Source: D2472 sp964444385 (GTDB lineage: Bacteria; Pseudomonadota; Gammaproteobacteria; Magnimaribacterales; D2472). From it: a DNA stretch of 21,799 bases. The position numbers were made by a program, and so were the translations under genes. The stretch is from NCBI GenBank assembly GCA_964444385.1, contig CAYUHD010000022.1:1-21799 (forward strand), written 5' to 3'. The notes below the pieces were generated by a model. It ran no database searches. It had not been told where the DNA came from and saw only the letters and a program-made list of their open reading frames with translations. Shown one piece after another: positions 14,737 to 21,799 of this stretch (within the stretch, counting starts at the first letter, position 1; each line of letters starts with the position of its first letter).

Positions 14737-16158
14737 ATGGCTGACCATCTTAAATTTTATATCAATGGTGAATGGGTTGATCCATTGGGCTCAGAAACTA
14801 TAGAGGTAATTAATCCATCTGACGAATCTGTTATTGGGTCTATATCAGCAGGAACAAAAGAAGATATACATGTTGCCGTCGCAGCAGCTAAAGAGGCTTT
14901 CAAATCTTTTGGTTTTTCCTCAAAAGAGGAAAGAATAGCGCTACTTGAAAATATTATTTCTGAATATGAAAAACGTTCAGATGAGCTAGCTAAAACAATA
15001 TCTGAAGAAATGGGCGCACCATTATGGTTGTCTAATGTGGCACAAGTTACTTCAGGCTTATCTCATTTTAAAGATACTTTAGAGGTATTAAAGACATTTG
15101 AATTTGAGAAAACTGAAAATGATTATCTTGTAAGGAAAGAACCAATTGGAGTCATTGGAATGATCACGCCATGGAATTGGCCGATGAATCAGATGTGTAC
15201 AAAAGTTGCCTCTGCAATTGCATCTGGATGCACCATGGTATTAAAACCGAGTGAGATTACTCCATTTTGCGGAATTATGTTTGCTGAAATTTTACATGCA
15301 GCGAAAATTCCAGCTGGGGTTTTTAATCTTGTAAATGGTATGGGTCCAATCGCAGGAGCTGCACTTTCTGAGCATCAAGATATTGATATGATGCATTTCA
15401 CTGGCTCAACAAGAGCTGGAGTTGCAGTAGCTATTGCATCTGCTCCAACTGTTAAGAGAGTTGCTCAAGAGCTCGGAGGTAAATCAGCAAATATTATTTT
15501 GGATGATGCTGACATTGAAAAAGCTGCAGGTGCAGGAGCAAATCATTGTTTTATGAATACTGGTCAATCATGTAATGCTCCTACAAGAATGTTGGTTTCT
15601 TCTAAAAATTATGACAAAGCTGTTGAGGCTGCAACCCAGGTTGCAAATTCTACCGTAGTAGGTGCTCCTGAAGATGAGGGTGTTAAAATTGGACCAATTT
15701 CTAATAAGGTTCAGTATGAAAAAGTTCAAAGATTAATACAAATTGGTATTGATGAAGGCGCAAGACTGGTTGCAGGTGGGTTAGGACGACCAGATGGCAT
15801 ATCTGAAGGTTACTTTGTTAAGCCTACAGTTTTTGCAGATGTAACTAATGATATGACCATAGCAAGAGAAGAAATATTTGGGCCAGTTCTAAGTATATTA
15901 AAGTATGAATCTGAGGAAGAGGCTATTGAAATTGCCAATGATACCGAATACGGATTAGCGGGATATGTTCAATCTGGTGATGAAGACCATGCGAAGGAAG
16001 TTGCTAGAAGAATTAGAGCAGGTCAGATTAGCATTAATAAAGGTTCTAGAGGCCCAGCAGCTCCTTTTGGTGGATTCAAAACTTCTGGAAACGGAAGAGA
16101 GCATGGATTAAGTGGACTAAGCGAATGTTTAGAGACCAAAGCAATTCTTGGAAACTAG
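14737..16158 (+). CDS. NAD(P)-dependent aldehyde dehydrogenase
   Basis: 473 residues, full-length ALDH superfamily (PF00171), oxidising an aldehyde to the acid. Visible landmarks: TPWNWP with the conserved Asn147, KPSE with Lys170, FTGSTRAG coenzyme loop at 221-228, general base Glu245 in QELGGKSA, nucleophile Cys279 in NTGQSCNAPTR and EEIFGPVLSI near the C-terminus. It starts after its own promoter and a good Shine-Dalgarno. It resembles broad-specificity bacterial ALDHs, so no substrate is assigned. It ends three bases from the convergent class II aldolase gene, and no hairpin terminator is seen there. Confidence 0.93.
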   Translation: MADHLKFYINGEWVDPLGSETIEVINPSDESVIGSISAGTKEDIHVAVAAAKEAFKSFGFSSKEERIALLENIISEYEKRSDELAKTISEEMGAPLWLSNVAQVTSGLSHFKDTLEVLKTFEFEKTENDYLVRKEPIGVIGMITPWNWPMNQMCTKVASAIASGCTMVLKPSEITPFCGIMFAEILHAAKIPAGVFNLVNGMGPIAGAALSEHQDIDMMHFTGSTRAGVAVAIASAPTVKRVAQELGGKSANIILDDADIEKAAGAGANHCFMNTGQSCNAPTRMLVSSKNYDKAVEAATQVANSTVVGAPEDEGVKIGPISNKVQYEKVQRLIQIGIDEGARLVAGGLGRPDGISEGYFVKPTVFADVTNDMTIAREEIFGPVLSILKYESEEEAIEIANDTEYGLAGYVQSGDEDHAKEVARRIRAGQISINKGSRGPAAPFGGFKTSGNGREHGLSGLSECLETKAILGN

Positions 16159-16161
16159 TAG

Positions 16162-16974
16162 CTATTGAAATAAATCAGGTTCTTTTTGAGTAATCATGTC
16201 ATATAGCGGTTGAAAGCTTGCCCATGCGGCTAATTCATTCGCTATGAATTCCCTAGTTTTAACTGCTGTTTCATGAGGAATCAAAGTAGGTTTACCTGCA
16301 GCTTCAGCCATTAGTTGAGATTGGCAACAGCGTTCAAGAGAAAAGAAATACCATAAAGCAATATCAATAGAAGAGCCTGTTGATAAAATCCCATGGTTTT
16401 GCATCAGCAATACTTGTTTATCTCCAAGTGCATTGGCTATTCTTTCGCCCTCATTAGTATCTTCTGAGACACCTGAAAAATCATCATAAATTGCTTGTCT
16501 TTCGTAGAAAGCACAAGAGTCTTGAGAGATAGGATCAAGAAATTTACCAAGAGTTGAAAAGGTTTTACCATACATAGAATGAGAGTGAGCAGCTGCATTC
16601 ACATCAGGTCTTGCCATATGAAGACGAGAATGAATTGTAAATGCCGCCACATTTACAGATCGATCACCCTGAACAACCTCACCATCATGGTTTACTAGTA
16701 AGAGATCAGAGACTTTTATTTGACCAAAATGAACTCCAATTGGGTTGACCCAAAAGTGATCAGAGAATTCTGGGTCTCTTACAGTTATGTGCCCAGCCAC
16801 CCCTTCATCGTATCCAAAATATGAAAATAACCTAAAGCCCGCTGTAAGCTTTTCAAGCTCATGCCTTCTTTTCTCCTCAATAGAAGAGCATTCAACTGTT
16901 TCATTTATACCTTTTGGTTTTTGAGGCAACTTTCCTTTATTAACATCGATGCTAATTGGTATAACTTTTGCCAT
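16162..16974 (-). CDS. Class II aldolase/adducin-family protein
   Basis: 270 residues. The class II aldolase/adducin domain (PF00596) starts near residue 36: FGYDEGVAGHITVRD at 53-67, WVNPIGVHF near 75-83, then FTIHSRLH with His115, AAHSHS with His130 and His132, and MQNHGIL with His194, giving the Zn-binding histidines. At the position of the FucA active-site Glu the motif carries His115, as in the adducin-like branch of the family, so fuculose-phosphate aldolase activity should not be assumed. Start: ATG at 16974 with Shine-Dalgarno AAGGAA (complement of 16981-16986) six bases upstream. A TATAAG -10 candidate lies at 16994-16989. It is convergent to the aldehyde dehydrogenase and divergent from fumarase. 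Confidence 0.88.
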   Translation of the reverse strand: MAKVIPISIDVNKGKLPQKPKGINETVECSSIEEKRRHELEKLTAGFRLFSYFGYDEGVAGHITVRDPEFSDHFWVNPIGVHFGQIKVSDLLLVNHDGEVVQGDRSVNVAAFTIHSRLHMARPDVNAAAHSHSMYGKTFSTLGKFLDPISQDSCAFYERQAIYDDFSGVSEDTNEGERIANALGDKQVLLMQNHGILSTGSSIDIALWYFFSLERCCQSQLMAEAAGKPTLIPHETAVKTREFIANELAAWASFQPLYDMITQKEPDLFQ

Positions 16975-17028
16975 AATGAATTCCTTAACTTATAGGTGTA
17001 AAATAGTTTACCCAATTATGGAGCTAAT
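16975..17028. promoter_or_regulatory. Divergent promoter gap between class II aldolase and fumarase genes
   Basis: The 54-base gap holds two oppositely directed -10 candidates: TATAAG on the minus strand at 16994-16989 and TAAAAT on the plus strand at 16999-17004. Shine-Dalgarno sequences are AAGGAA (minus, 16986-16981) and GGAG (plus, 17020-17023). Neither promoter has a good -35 match, and transcription from the two should interfere. Confidence 0.4.
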
Positions 17029-18420
17029 ATGAAATATAGAATTGAAAAAGACAGTTTAGGTGAGGTTAAGGTTCCTACAAAAGCATTATGGGGAGCTCAA
17101 ACACAAAGAGCAGTAAATAATTTTCCAATAAGCGGTATTAATATGGATTTTCCTTTTACAAAATCCTTTGTCTCTTCACTAGGGCTTATTAAAGATGCAG
17201 CAACTAAAGCTAATTTGAGACTAAAATTAATTTCTTTAAAAAAATCTAAGGCTATCTCAAGGGCTGCAAAAGAAGTTTGGCAAGAAAAACATCATCACGA
17301 ATTCCCAATTGATATATTTCAAACAGGATCTGGTACAAGTTCCAACATGAATGCAAATGAAGTTATAGCAAATTTAGCAACTAAATATGCCAAAGTTAAG
17401 ATCTGCCCGAATGATGATGTAAACATGAGTCAGAGCAGCAATGATGTTATACCAACTGCAATAAAAATAAGTGCTCATATGGATCTGACAAAAAAATTAT
17501 TTCCTGCACTTGAGGGATTAATTAAAACTATTGAACAAAAAGCGGAGTCTGTTAAAGGAACTATAAAGACAGGTCGAACTCACTTAATGGATGCTATGCC
17601 CATTGATTTTGCTGAAGAATTAAAGGCATGGTCTAGTCAGCTAAAGTCTTCCAAAGAAATGTTAAATATTCTTGAAAAGAAATTCCTTGAATTACCTCAA
17701 GGAGGAACTGCTGTTGGCAGTGGTATAAATGCTCATAAACAGTTTTCAAAATACTTTGCTCAGGAAATGACAAAACTCTCTGGTAATAAATGCAAATGCG
17801 TTGTGAGTAAAAATTTTTATCATGAGCTAAGCGCTCAGGATTGTTCAGTCCAATTATCAGGAGAGCTTAAAAACCTTGCTCTAATTTTAATGAAAATATC
17901 TAATGATTTAAGATTGATGAATAGTGGTCCATTGGCTGGATTATCGGAAATAGAACTAAAAGCGCTTCAACCAGGAAGCAGTATTATGCCAGGTAAAGTA
18001 AATCCAGTTATTCCTGAAGCAGTTGCAATGGCATCTGCTGATGTTATTGGTAATGATGTCTCTATTACTGTCGCTGCACAATCAGGAAGTTTTCAACTTA
18101 ATGTAATGCTACCTGTAATAGCATATAACCTTCTTAAGAGTATTAATCTTTTATCAGGTGCTATGAATGTCCTATCTAAAAAAGCCATTAATAGTTTCAA
18201 GGTTAATAATAAAAACTTAGAGGCATCGTTATCTAAAAATCCAATATTGGTTACTGCTCTAAACCCAATAATCGGATATGAAAAGGCTGCAGCTATTGCC
18301 AAGAAAGCTTACAAAGAAAATAGACCAATAATTGATGTCGCAGCTGAAGAGACTGATATATCAAAAGCAAAGTTAGTTAAATTGCTTGACCCATCAAAAC
18401 TCGCAAAAGGTGGTTTATAA
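17029..18420 (+). CDS. fumC: Class II fumarate hydratase (fumarase/aspartase superfamily)
   Basis: 463 residues, the usual length for FumC, which hydrates fumarate to malate in the TCA cycle. N-terminus follows the FumC pattern (EKDSLGEVKVP, LWGAQTQRAVNNF). Active-site blocks: QTGSGTSSNMNANEV at 98-112, SQSSNDVIPT at 134-143, TGRTHLMDAMP with His185, and the signature loop GSSIMPGKVNP at 316-326. The Gly in 'PGKVNP' favours fumarase over aspartase ('PAKVNP'), but the following VIPEA and the GSFQLNVMLPV block are aspartase-like. Start is supported by GGAG five bases upstream. The pterin dehydratase gene begins one base after the stop, so the two form an operon. Fumarase is the better call; aspartase is not excluded. 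Confidence 0.82.
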   Translation: MKYRIEKDSLGEVKVPTKALWGAQTQRAVNNFPISGINMDFPFTKSFVSSLGLIKDAATKANLRLKLISLKKSKAISRAAKEVWQEKHHHEFPIDIFQTGSGTSSNMNANEVIANLATKYAKVKICPNDDVNMSQSSNDVIPTAIKISAHMDLTKKLFPALEGLIKTIEQKAESVKGTIKTGRTHLMDAMPIDFAEELKAWSSQLKSSKEMLNILEKKFLELPQGGTAVGSGINAHKQFSKYFAQEMTKLSGNKCKCVVSKNFYHELSAQDCSVQLSGELKNLALILMKISNDLRLMNSGPLAGLSEIELKALQPGSSIMPGKVNPVIPEAVAMASADVIGNDVSITVAAQSGSFQLNVMLPVIAYNLLKSINLLSGAMNVLSKKAINSFKVNNKNLEASLSKNPILVTALNPIIGYEKAAAIAKKAYKENRPIIDVAAEETDISKAKLVKLLDPSKLAKGGL

Positions 18421-18421
18421 A

Positions 18422-18775
18422 TTGTCTACCGAATTAACTGAGTTTAAATGCGAAGCATGTAAGGTAGATGCTCCTGTGCTTTCAAATGAAGAAATAAGTA
18501 AATTTCTCCCAAAGATTCCGTTATGGGCAGCAATAGAAGATGACGGCATAAAAAGACTAGCCTGTTCTTTCGTATTTTTAAATTATAAACAAGCAATTAA
18601 TTTTACTAACTTGGTTGCAGGATTAGCAGAAGAGGAAGATCATCACCCAGAAATTATATTGGAGTGGGGTAAGGTAACTGTCTCTTGGTGGTCTCACAAA
18701 ATAAAAGGATTGCATAAAAATGATTTTATTTGCGCAGCTAAATCTGATGAAATATACAAATCACTAGAACTATAG
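18422..18775 (+). CDS. phhB: Pterin-4a-carbinolamine dehydratase
   Basis: About 117 residues. It regenerates the tetrahydrobiopterin-type cofactor by dehydrating 4a-hydroxy-tetrahydropterin, normally for phenylalanine hydroxylase. Motifs: FKCEACKVDAP near 8-18 (the usual N-terminal CEAC block), IPLW near 32-35, EEDHHPEI with His74/His75, and WGKVTVSWWSHKIKGLHKNDF. The TTG at 18422 is chosen as start because it places the CEAC block at the family's usual distance from the N-terminus and falls right after the fumarase stop. An in-frame TTG at 18386 inside fumarase would add 12 residues without homology. No phenylalanine hydroxylase lies in this window. It ends before a clear terminator. Confidence 0.88.
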   Translation: MSTELTEFKCEACKVDAPVLSNEEISKFLPKIPLWAAIEDDGIKRLACSFVFLNYKQAINFTNLVAGLAEEEDHHPEIILEWGKVTVSWWSHKIKGLHKNDFICAAKSDEIYKSLEL

Positions 18776-18801
18776 AGATTTTCTTAAAAGTTAATTTTAT
18801 T

Positions 18802-18827
18802 TAGCTGAAAGTCAGCTACCTTTTTTT
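18802..18827 (+). terminator. Rho-independent terminator after the fumarase/pterin dehydratase operon
   Basis: A perfect 7-bp stem TAGCTGA/TCAGCTA (18802-18808 and 18812-18818) with a 3-base loop is followed by CC and seven T residues (18821-18827). It lies 26 bases after the pterin dehydratase stop and ahead of the guaB promoter. Confidence 0.8.
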
Positions 18828-18843
18828 CAATAAAAGCATGCGT

Positions 18844-18849
18844 TATAAT
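18844..18849 (+). promoter_or_regulatory. guaB -10 (TATAAT), start codon five bases downstream
   Basis: Consensus TATAAT ends five bases before the guaB ATG at 18855. There is no room for a Shine-Dalgarno, so transcription starting at the normal distance would begin at or inside the start codon, giving a leaderless mRNA. The prefix CATGCGT is nearly identical to that of the -10 at 14703. The region 16-18 bases upstream is T-rich terminator tail with no clear -35. Confidence 0.5.
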
Positions 18850-18854
18850 CTCTT

Positions 18855-20318
18855 ATGGAAAAGATCAAATATAAAGCCTTAACCTTTGATGATGTTTTGC
18901 TCTTGCCTCGGTATACTGATTTTCTGCCTGCTGAAGCTTTATTAGAAACAAGGGTTTCAAAAAACATCTCTTTAAAAATTCCACTTATATCTGCTGCAAT
19001 GGATACAGTTACTGAGGCTGCAATGGCAATTGCACTCGCTGAAAATGGTGGAATAGGGATTATTCATAAAAATAACTCTATTGAAGAGCAAGTTATAGAA
19101 GTTAAGAGAGTTAAAAAATATGAAAGCGGCGTTGTAAGAGATCCAACAACTATAAAATCATCCAAAACAATCAATGAACTTATGCAACTCACAAATGAGC
19201 TTAGTATATCTGGCATGCCCGTGGTTGATGATGGAAAATTAATGGGGATTGTTACAAGAAGAGATTTTAGATACGCAGATAATCTATCTGAATTTGTATC
19301 GTCTATTATGACCCCGCATGACAAATTGATAACAGTTAAAGAGGGGTTTGATCAAGAAGAAGTCAAAAAATTAATGTATAACAACAGAATCGAAAAAATT
19401 CTAGTTATTGACGATGAAGGCTCCTTAACTGGGCTAGTAACAATGAAGGATATTGATAAATCAGCCGAACATCCTTTTGCAACTAAAGATTCTAGAGGTC
19501 AGTTACAAGTTGGTGCAGCTCTTGGCACAGAAAATAATACTTTAGAAAGGGCGACTGCATTAGCTGAAGCTGGCGTAGATTTATTTGTTATAGACAGTGC
19601 TCATGGTCATTCTCAAAATGTAATGGGAACTGTAAAACTTATCAAAAAGGAATTTCCTGATATTGATGTGATGGGAGGTAATGTCGCCACTCCAGATGGT
19701 GCTCAAGCCCTAATAGATGTAGGAGTAGACTCAGTTAAAATTGGAATGGGCCCAGGGTCTATATGCACTACTAGAATTATAGCTGGGATTGGGGTTCCTC
19801 AGATTACTGCCATTATTTCTATCAAAGAAAAACTTTTCTCTAATAGCATTCCATTGATTGCAGATGGAGGTATTAGATTTTCGGGTGATATTTCTAAAGC
19901 CATTGCAGCTGGAGCAGATGCTGTAATGCTAGGAGGAATATTTGCGGGAACAGAAGAAGCTCCTGGGGAGTTAGAGCTTTATCAAGGCCGAAGTTTTAAA
20001 ACATATAGAGGAATGGGTTCTATTGGAGCAATGTCTGAAAGAAATGATTTAAATAGATATTCTCAAGATGGAATAAATAATGAAAAAATGGTTCCTGAAG
20101 GAGTCGAGGGAAGAGTTCCTTTCAAGGGTTGGGTTGTAAATGTAATTGATCAATTAATTGGGGGTATTAAACAAAGCATGGGATATGTAGGATGTAAATC
20201 AATTGAAGAGATGCACAAAAATACCCAATTTGTTGAAATTACAAATGCTGGGATTACAGAGAGTCATGTCCATGATGTGATGATTACAAAAGAAGCGCCC
20301 AATTATCAAAGAAGCTAA
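18855..20318 (+). CDS. guaB: IMP dehydrogenase
   Basis: 487 residues, the standard bacterial length. It oxidises IMP to XMP with NAD+, the committed step of guanine nucleotide synthesis. Features: LTFDDVLLLPRYTDFLP at 9-25, SAAMDTVTE near 46-54, two CBS domains inserted at about 92-205 (ISGMPVVDDGKLMGIVTRRDF; KILVIDDEGSLTGLVTMKDI), SAHGHS, GGNVAT, and the catalytic loop MGPGSICTTR with Cys304, followed by ADGGIRFSGD and RGMGSIGAM with the mobile-flap region YSQDG. All key residues are present. guaA does not follow; instead a purine permease gene converges on it with an 11-base gap. Very high confidence. Confidence 0.97.
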   Translation: MEKIKYKALTFDDVLLLPRYTDFLPAEALLETRVSKNISLKIPLISAAMDTVTEAAMAIALAENGGIGIIHKNNSIEEQVIEVKRVKKYESGVVRDPTTIKSSKTINELMQLTNELSISGMPVVDDGKLMGIVTRRDFRYADNLSEFVSSIMTPHDKLITVKEGFDQEEVKKLMYNNRIEKILVIDDEGSLTGLVTMKDIDKSAEHPFATKDSRGQLQVGAALGTENNTLERATALAEAGVDLFVIDSAHGHSQNVMGTVKLIKKEFPDIDVMGGNVATPDGAQALIDVGVDSVKIGMGPGSICTTRIIAGIGVPQITAIISIKEKLFSNSIPLIADGGIRFSGDISKAIAAGADAVMLGGIFAGTEEAPGELELYQGRSFKTYRGMGSIGAMSERNDLNRYSQDGINNEKMVPEGVEGRVPFKGWVVNVIDQLIGGIKQSMGYVGCKSIEEMHKNTQFVEITNAGITESHVHDVMITKEAPNYQRS

Positions 20319-20324
20319 CAAAGC

Positions 20325-20341
20325 ATCTTTTATAAAAAGAT
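20325..20341. terminator. Possible bidirectional hairpin between guaB and the purine permease
   Basis: ATCTTTT and AAAAGAT form a perfect 7-bp AT-rich inverted repeat around a 3-base loop, spanning the 11-base convergent gap and the end of the permease gene. The stem has only one G-C pair, so it would be weak; U-rich sequence is present on either strand. Confidence 0.35.
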
Positions 20342-21619
20342 AAATTTAGATAGAAATACCAAAGTTAGAAACCAAGCACCTGAAGATATATTTGCGAATT
20401 TACCAGACGCAATTTTTAAAACAATATACGATATAAACCCTAATGCAATTCCATTTGCAATAGAAAAAGTTAATGGAATCATAACAATTATTATTAGCGC
20501 CGGAAGAAGTTCAGATGTATCTGACCAGTTGAGTTTCTCCATTCCACTTAACATTAATATAGCAACATATATAAGAGCTCCAGAAGTAGCATGTGCAGGG
20601 ATTATATTAGCCAAAGGCGAAAAGAAGATTGCGATTAAAAATAAAAACCCAACTGTTACAGCGGTTAACCCTGTTCTGCCTCCAGTTTCAACACCTGCTG
20701 AGCTTTCGATGTAACTTGTAACCGGAGCACATCCTAAAAATGCTCCAACAGCACTAGAGGAGCTATCAGCTTTAAGTGCTTTATCAAGATTTGTAACATT
20801 CCCAGATTCATCAATTAATTTTGCCTGATTGGCAACTCCTAAAAGGGTGCCCGCAGTATCAAATAAATTTACAAATAGAAAAGACATTATTACGCTGATC
20901 ATAGCTAAATCTAATGCTCCTAAGACGTCTAATTTCATAAATACAGGCATAAAAGCTGGAGGATATGAAACTAATCCCTGAAATTGAATAATGCCAATAA
21001 AAATTGATGTAACCGTTACCATCATTACTCCAATAAGTATTGCGCCTGGTACTTTCCTAATTGTTAGTATTGCAATTAACAGGAATCCAAGCATTGAAAG
21101 CATGGTTTCGATTTTAAGTAAATTTCCCATGCTTATTAGAGTTGCTTCATTTGAAACTATGATTCCGCCATTTTTTAAACCAATAAGCCCAATAAAAAGA
21201 CCTACACCAGAGCCCATTGCGATTCTGAGATTCATTGGAATACTCTCTAGCATCCATTGCCGTATAGGAGTGATACTCATAATCCAAAATAAAATACCAG
21301 CGATAAATACTGCTCCTAATGCAACCTCCCACGTATAGCCCATCTCTCCAACAACCGTGTAGGTAAAGAATGCATTAAGGCCCATGCCAGGAGCTAATCC
21401 AATTGGCCAATTTGCATACAGTCCCATCAATATGCATGCAATTGCAGCGGCAATACAAGTTCCTACAAAACTTGCCCCCTGATCCATGCCAGCTGCTGAC
21501 ATCATCTGTGGGTTAACAAAGATAATATAGGCCATTGTAATAAATGTAGTGAAGCCAGCAATTAGCTCTGTTCTAATGGTTGTGCTGTTTTCTTCTAATT
21601 TAAAGATTTTTTCTAGCAT
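20330..21619 (-). CDS. AzgA-type NCS2 purine permease
   Basis: About 429 residues from the ATG at 21619 (a TTG three codons upstream at 21628 is an alternative). Polytopic inner-membrane protein with about 12 hydrophobic segments, of the AzgA-like branch of the nucleobase-cation symporters (COG2252). Diagnostic blocks: RTELIAGFTTFITMAYI near the N-terminus, APGMGLNAFFTY, NLFDTAGTLLGVA, and the substrate-site region SSSAVGAFLGCAPVTSYIESSAGVETGGRTGLTA. In AzgA the middle block usually reads GTSTTTSYIES; GCAPVTSYIES is a mild variant. It probably imports adenine, guanine or hypoxanthine by proton symport. Being convergent with guaB, it fits purine economy. No Shine-Dalgarno is evident upstream. 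Confidence 0.9.
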   Translation of the reverse strand: MLEKIFKLEENSTTIRTELIAGFTTFITMAYIIFVNPQMMSAAGMDQGASFVGTCIAAAIACILMGLYANWPIGLAPGMGLNAFFTYTVVGEMGYTWEVALGAVFIAGILFWIMSITPIRQWMLESIPMNLRIAMGSGVGLFIGLIGLKNGGIIVSNEATLISMGNLLKIETMLSMLGFLLIAILTIRKVPGAILIGVMMVTVTSIFIGIIQFQGLVSYPPAFMPVFMKLDVLGALDLAMISVIMSFLFVNLFDTAGTLLGVANQAKLIDESGNVTNLDKALKADSSSSAVGAFLGCAPVTSYIESSAGVETGGRTGLTAVTVGFLFLIAIFFSPLANIIPAHATSGALIYVAILMLSGMEKLNWSDTSELLPALIIIVMIPLTFSIANGIALGFISYIVLKIASGKFANISSGAWFLTLVFLSKFIFL

Positions 21620-21654
21620 TAAATTCAATATTTTTATTTAAAAATTTAGTTTAC

Positions 21655-21682
21655 AACTTATACTATTAGATTGTTATAAGTT
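21655..21682. repeat. Inverted repeat upstream of the purine permease (candidate operator)
   Basis: AACTTATA (21655-21662) and TATAAGTT (21675-21682) form a perfect 8-bp inverted repeat with a 12-base spacer, 36 bases upstream of the permease ATG. It overlaps the region where the minus-strand promoter should lie (TATAAG-type hexamers). Repressor binding is inference. The rest of the tail, to 21799, holds only a short AGCTC/GAGCT hairpin at 21726-21738 and no recognisable gene. Confidence 0.35.
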
Positions 21683-21799
21683 CATAGATAACTTAAGGCA
21701 AATTTAGATTGATTCAATAATTTATAGCTCTTTGAGCTGAAAATTTAGATAAAAATTTATTTTCAATCTTTTGGCATTAATATTGCGTCATTCAGAAGT

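Noticed and set aside
16159..16161. Terminator between the aldehyde dehydrogenase and the convergent aldolase
   Set aside because: Only three bases separate the stops and no stable stem with a T tract is visible nearby.
20991..21338. Open frame of 115 codons antisense to the purine permease
   Set aside because: Low-complexity Ile/Pro-rich translation is the mirror of hydrophobic membrane codons; the permease frame is a clear family match.
21726..21738. AGCTC/GAGCT hairpin as a terminator
   Set aside because: The stem is only 5 bp and is not followed by a T tract, and no gene ends there within the window.
21629..21799. Purine riboswitch upstream of the permease
   Set aside because: No conserved purine aptamer core could be recognised on the minus strand; only a simple inverted repeat is present.

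Overview
The window is 21.8 kb of dense, AT-rich DNA. Genes sit a few bases apart or overlap, and most intergenic gaps are under 80 bases. Lipoprotein signals, a WecA/MraY-type transferase and a CMP-Kdo synthetase family protein point to a Gram-negative bacterium. The streamlined layout, the tandem type-B carboxylesterases and a DUF3604 lipoprotein fit a marine gammaproteobacterium such as the SAR86 clade; this assignment is inference. I see no mobile elements, CRISPR arrays, tRNAs or rRNAs.

Left region (1-5836). A truncated acyl-CoA dehydrogenase/flavin monooxygenase-like gene reads leftward out of the window. A 210-base divergent gap carries a perfect 25-bp tandem duplication with internal dyad symmetry. 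A translationally overlapping three-gene operon follows: a cytoplasmic carboxylesterase, an outer-membrane-type lipoprotein carboxylesterase, and a DUF3604 (PHP-like) lipoprotein. This looks like uptake and breakdown of an unidentified esterified substrate.

Middle region (5833-14668). A leftward pair encodes a WecA/MraY-type polyprenyl-phosphate sugar-1-phosphate transferase, with an unusual ~125-residue extracytoplasmic insertion, and a small TerB-like protein. Divergent from it is an eight-gene operon with almost no spacing: secreted sugar dehydrogenase, Gfo/Idh/MocA oxidoreductase, GmhA-like SIS isomerase, inositol-monophosphatase-family phosphatase, D-2-hydroxyacid dehydrogenase, HpcH/HpaI aldolase, KdsB-family cytidylyltransferase and an ELM1-family protein. 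Together these resemble a route to a CMP-activated 3-deoxy-2-ulosonic acid built by a pyruvate-type aldolase instead of a PEP-dependent KdsA-type synthase, with ELM1 as a possible transferase. This is the best candidate for an undescribed system.

Right region (14700-21799). Mostly housekeeping metabolism: an aldehyde dehydrogenase with its own promoter, a convergent class II aldolase/adducin protein, a divergent class II fumarase with a pterin-4a-carbinolamine dehydratase immediately downstream, a rho-independent terminator, guaB (IMP dehydrogenase) and, convergent to it, an AzgA-type purine permease. The last two fit together as purine synthesis and purine salvage.

At least three genes (the first esterase, the WecA-like gene and guaB) have a -10-like hexamer only 5-7 bases before the start codon and no Shine-Dalgarno sequence, suggesting leaderless transcripts.
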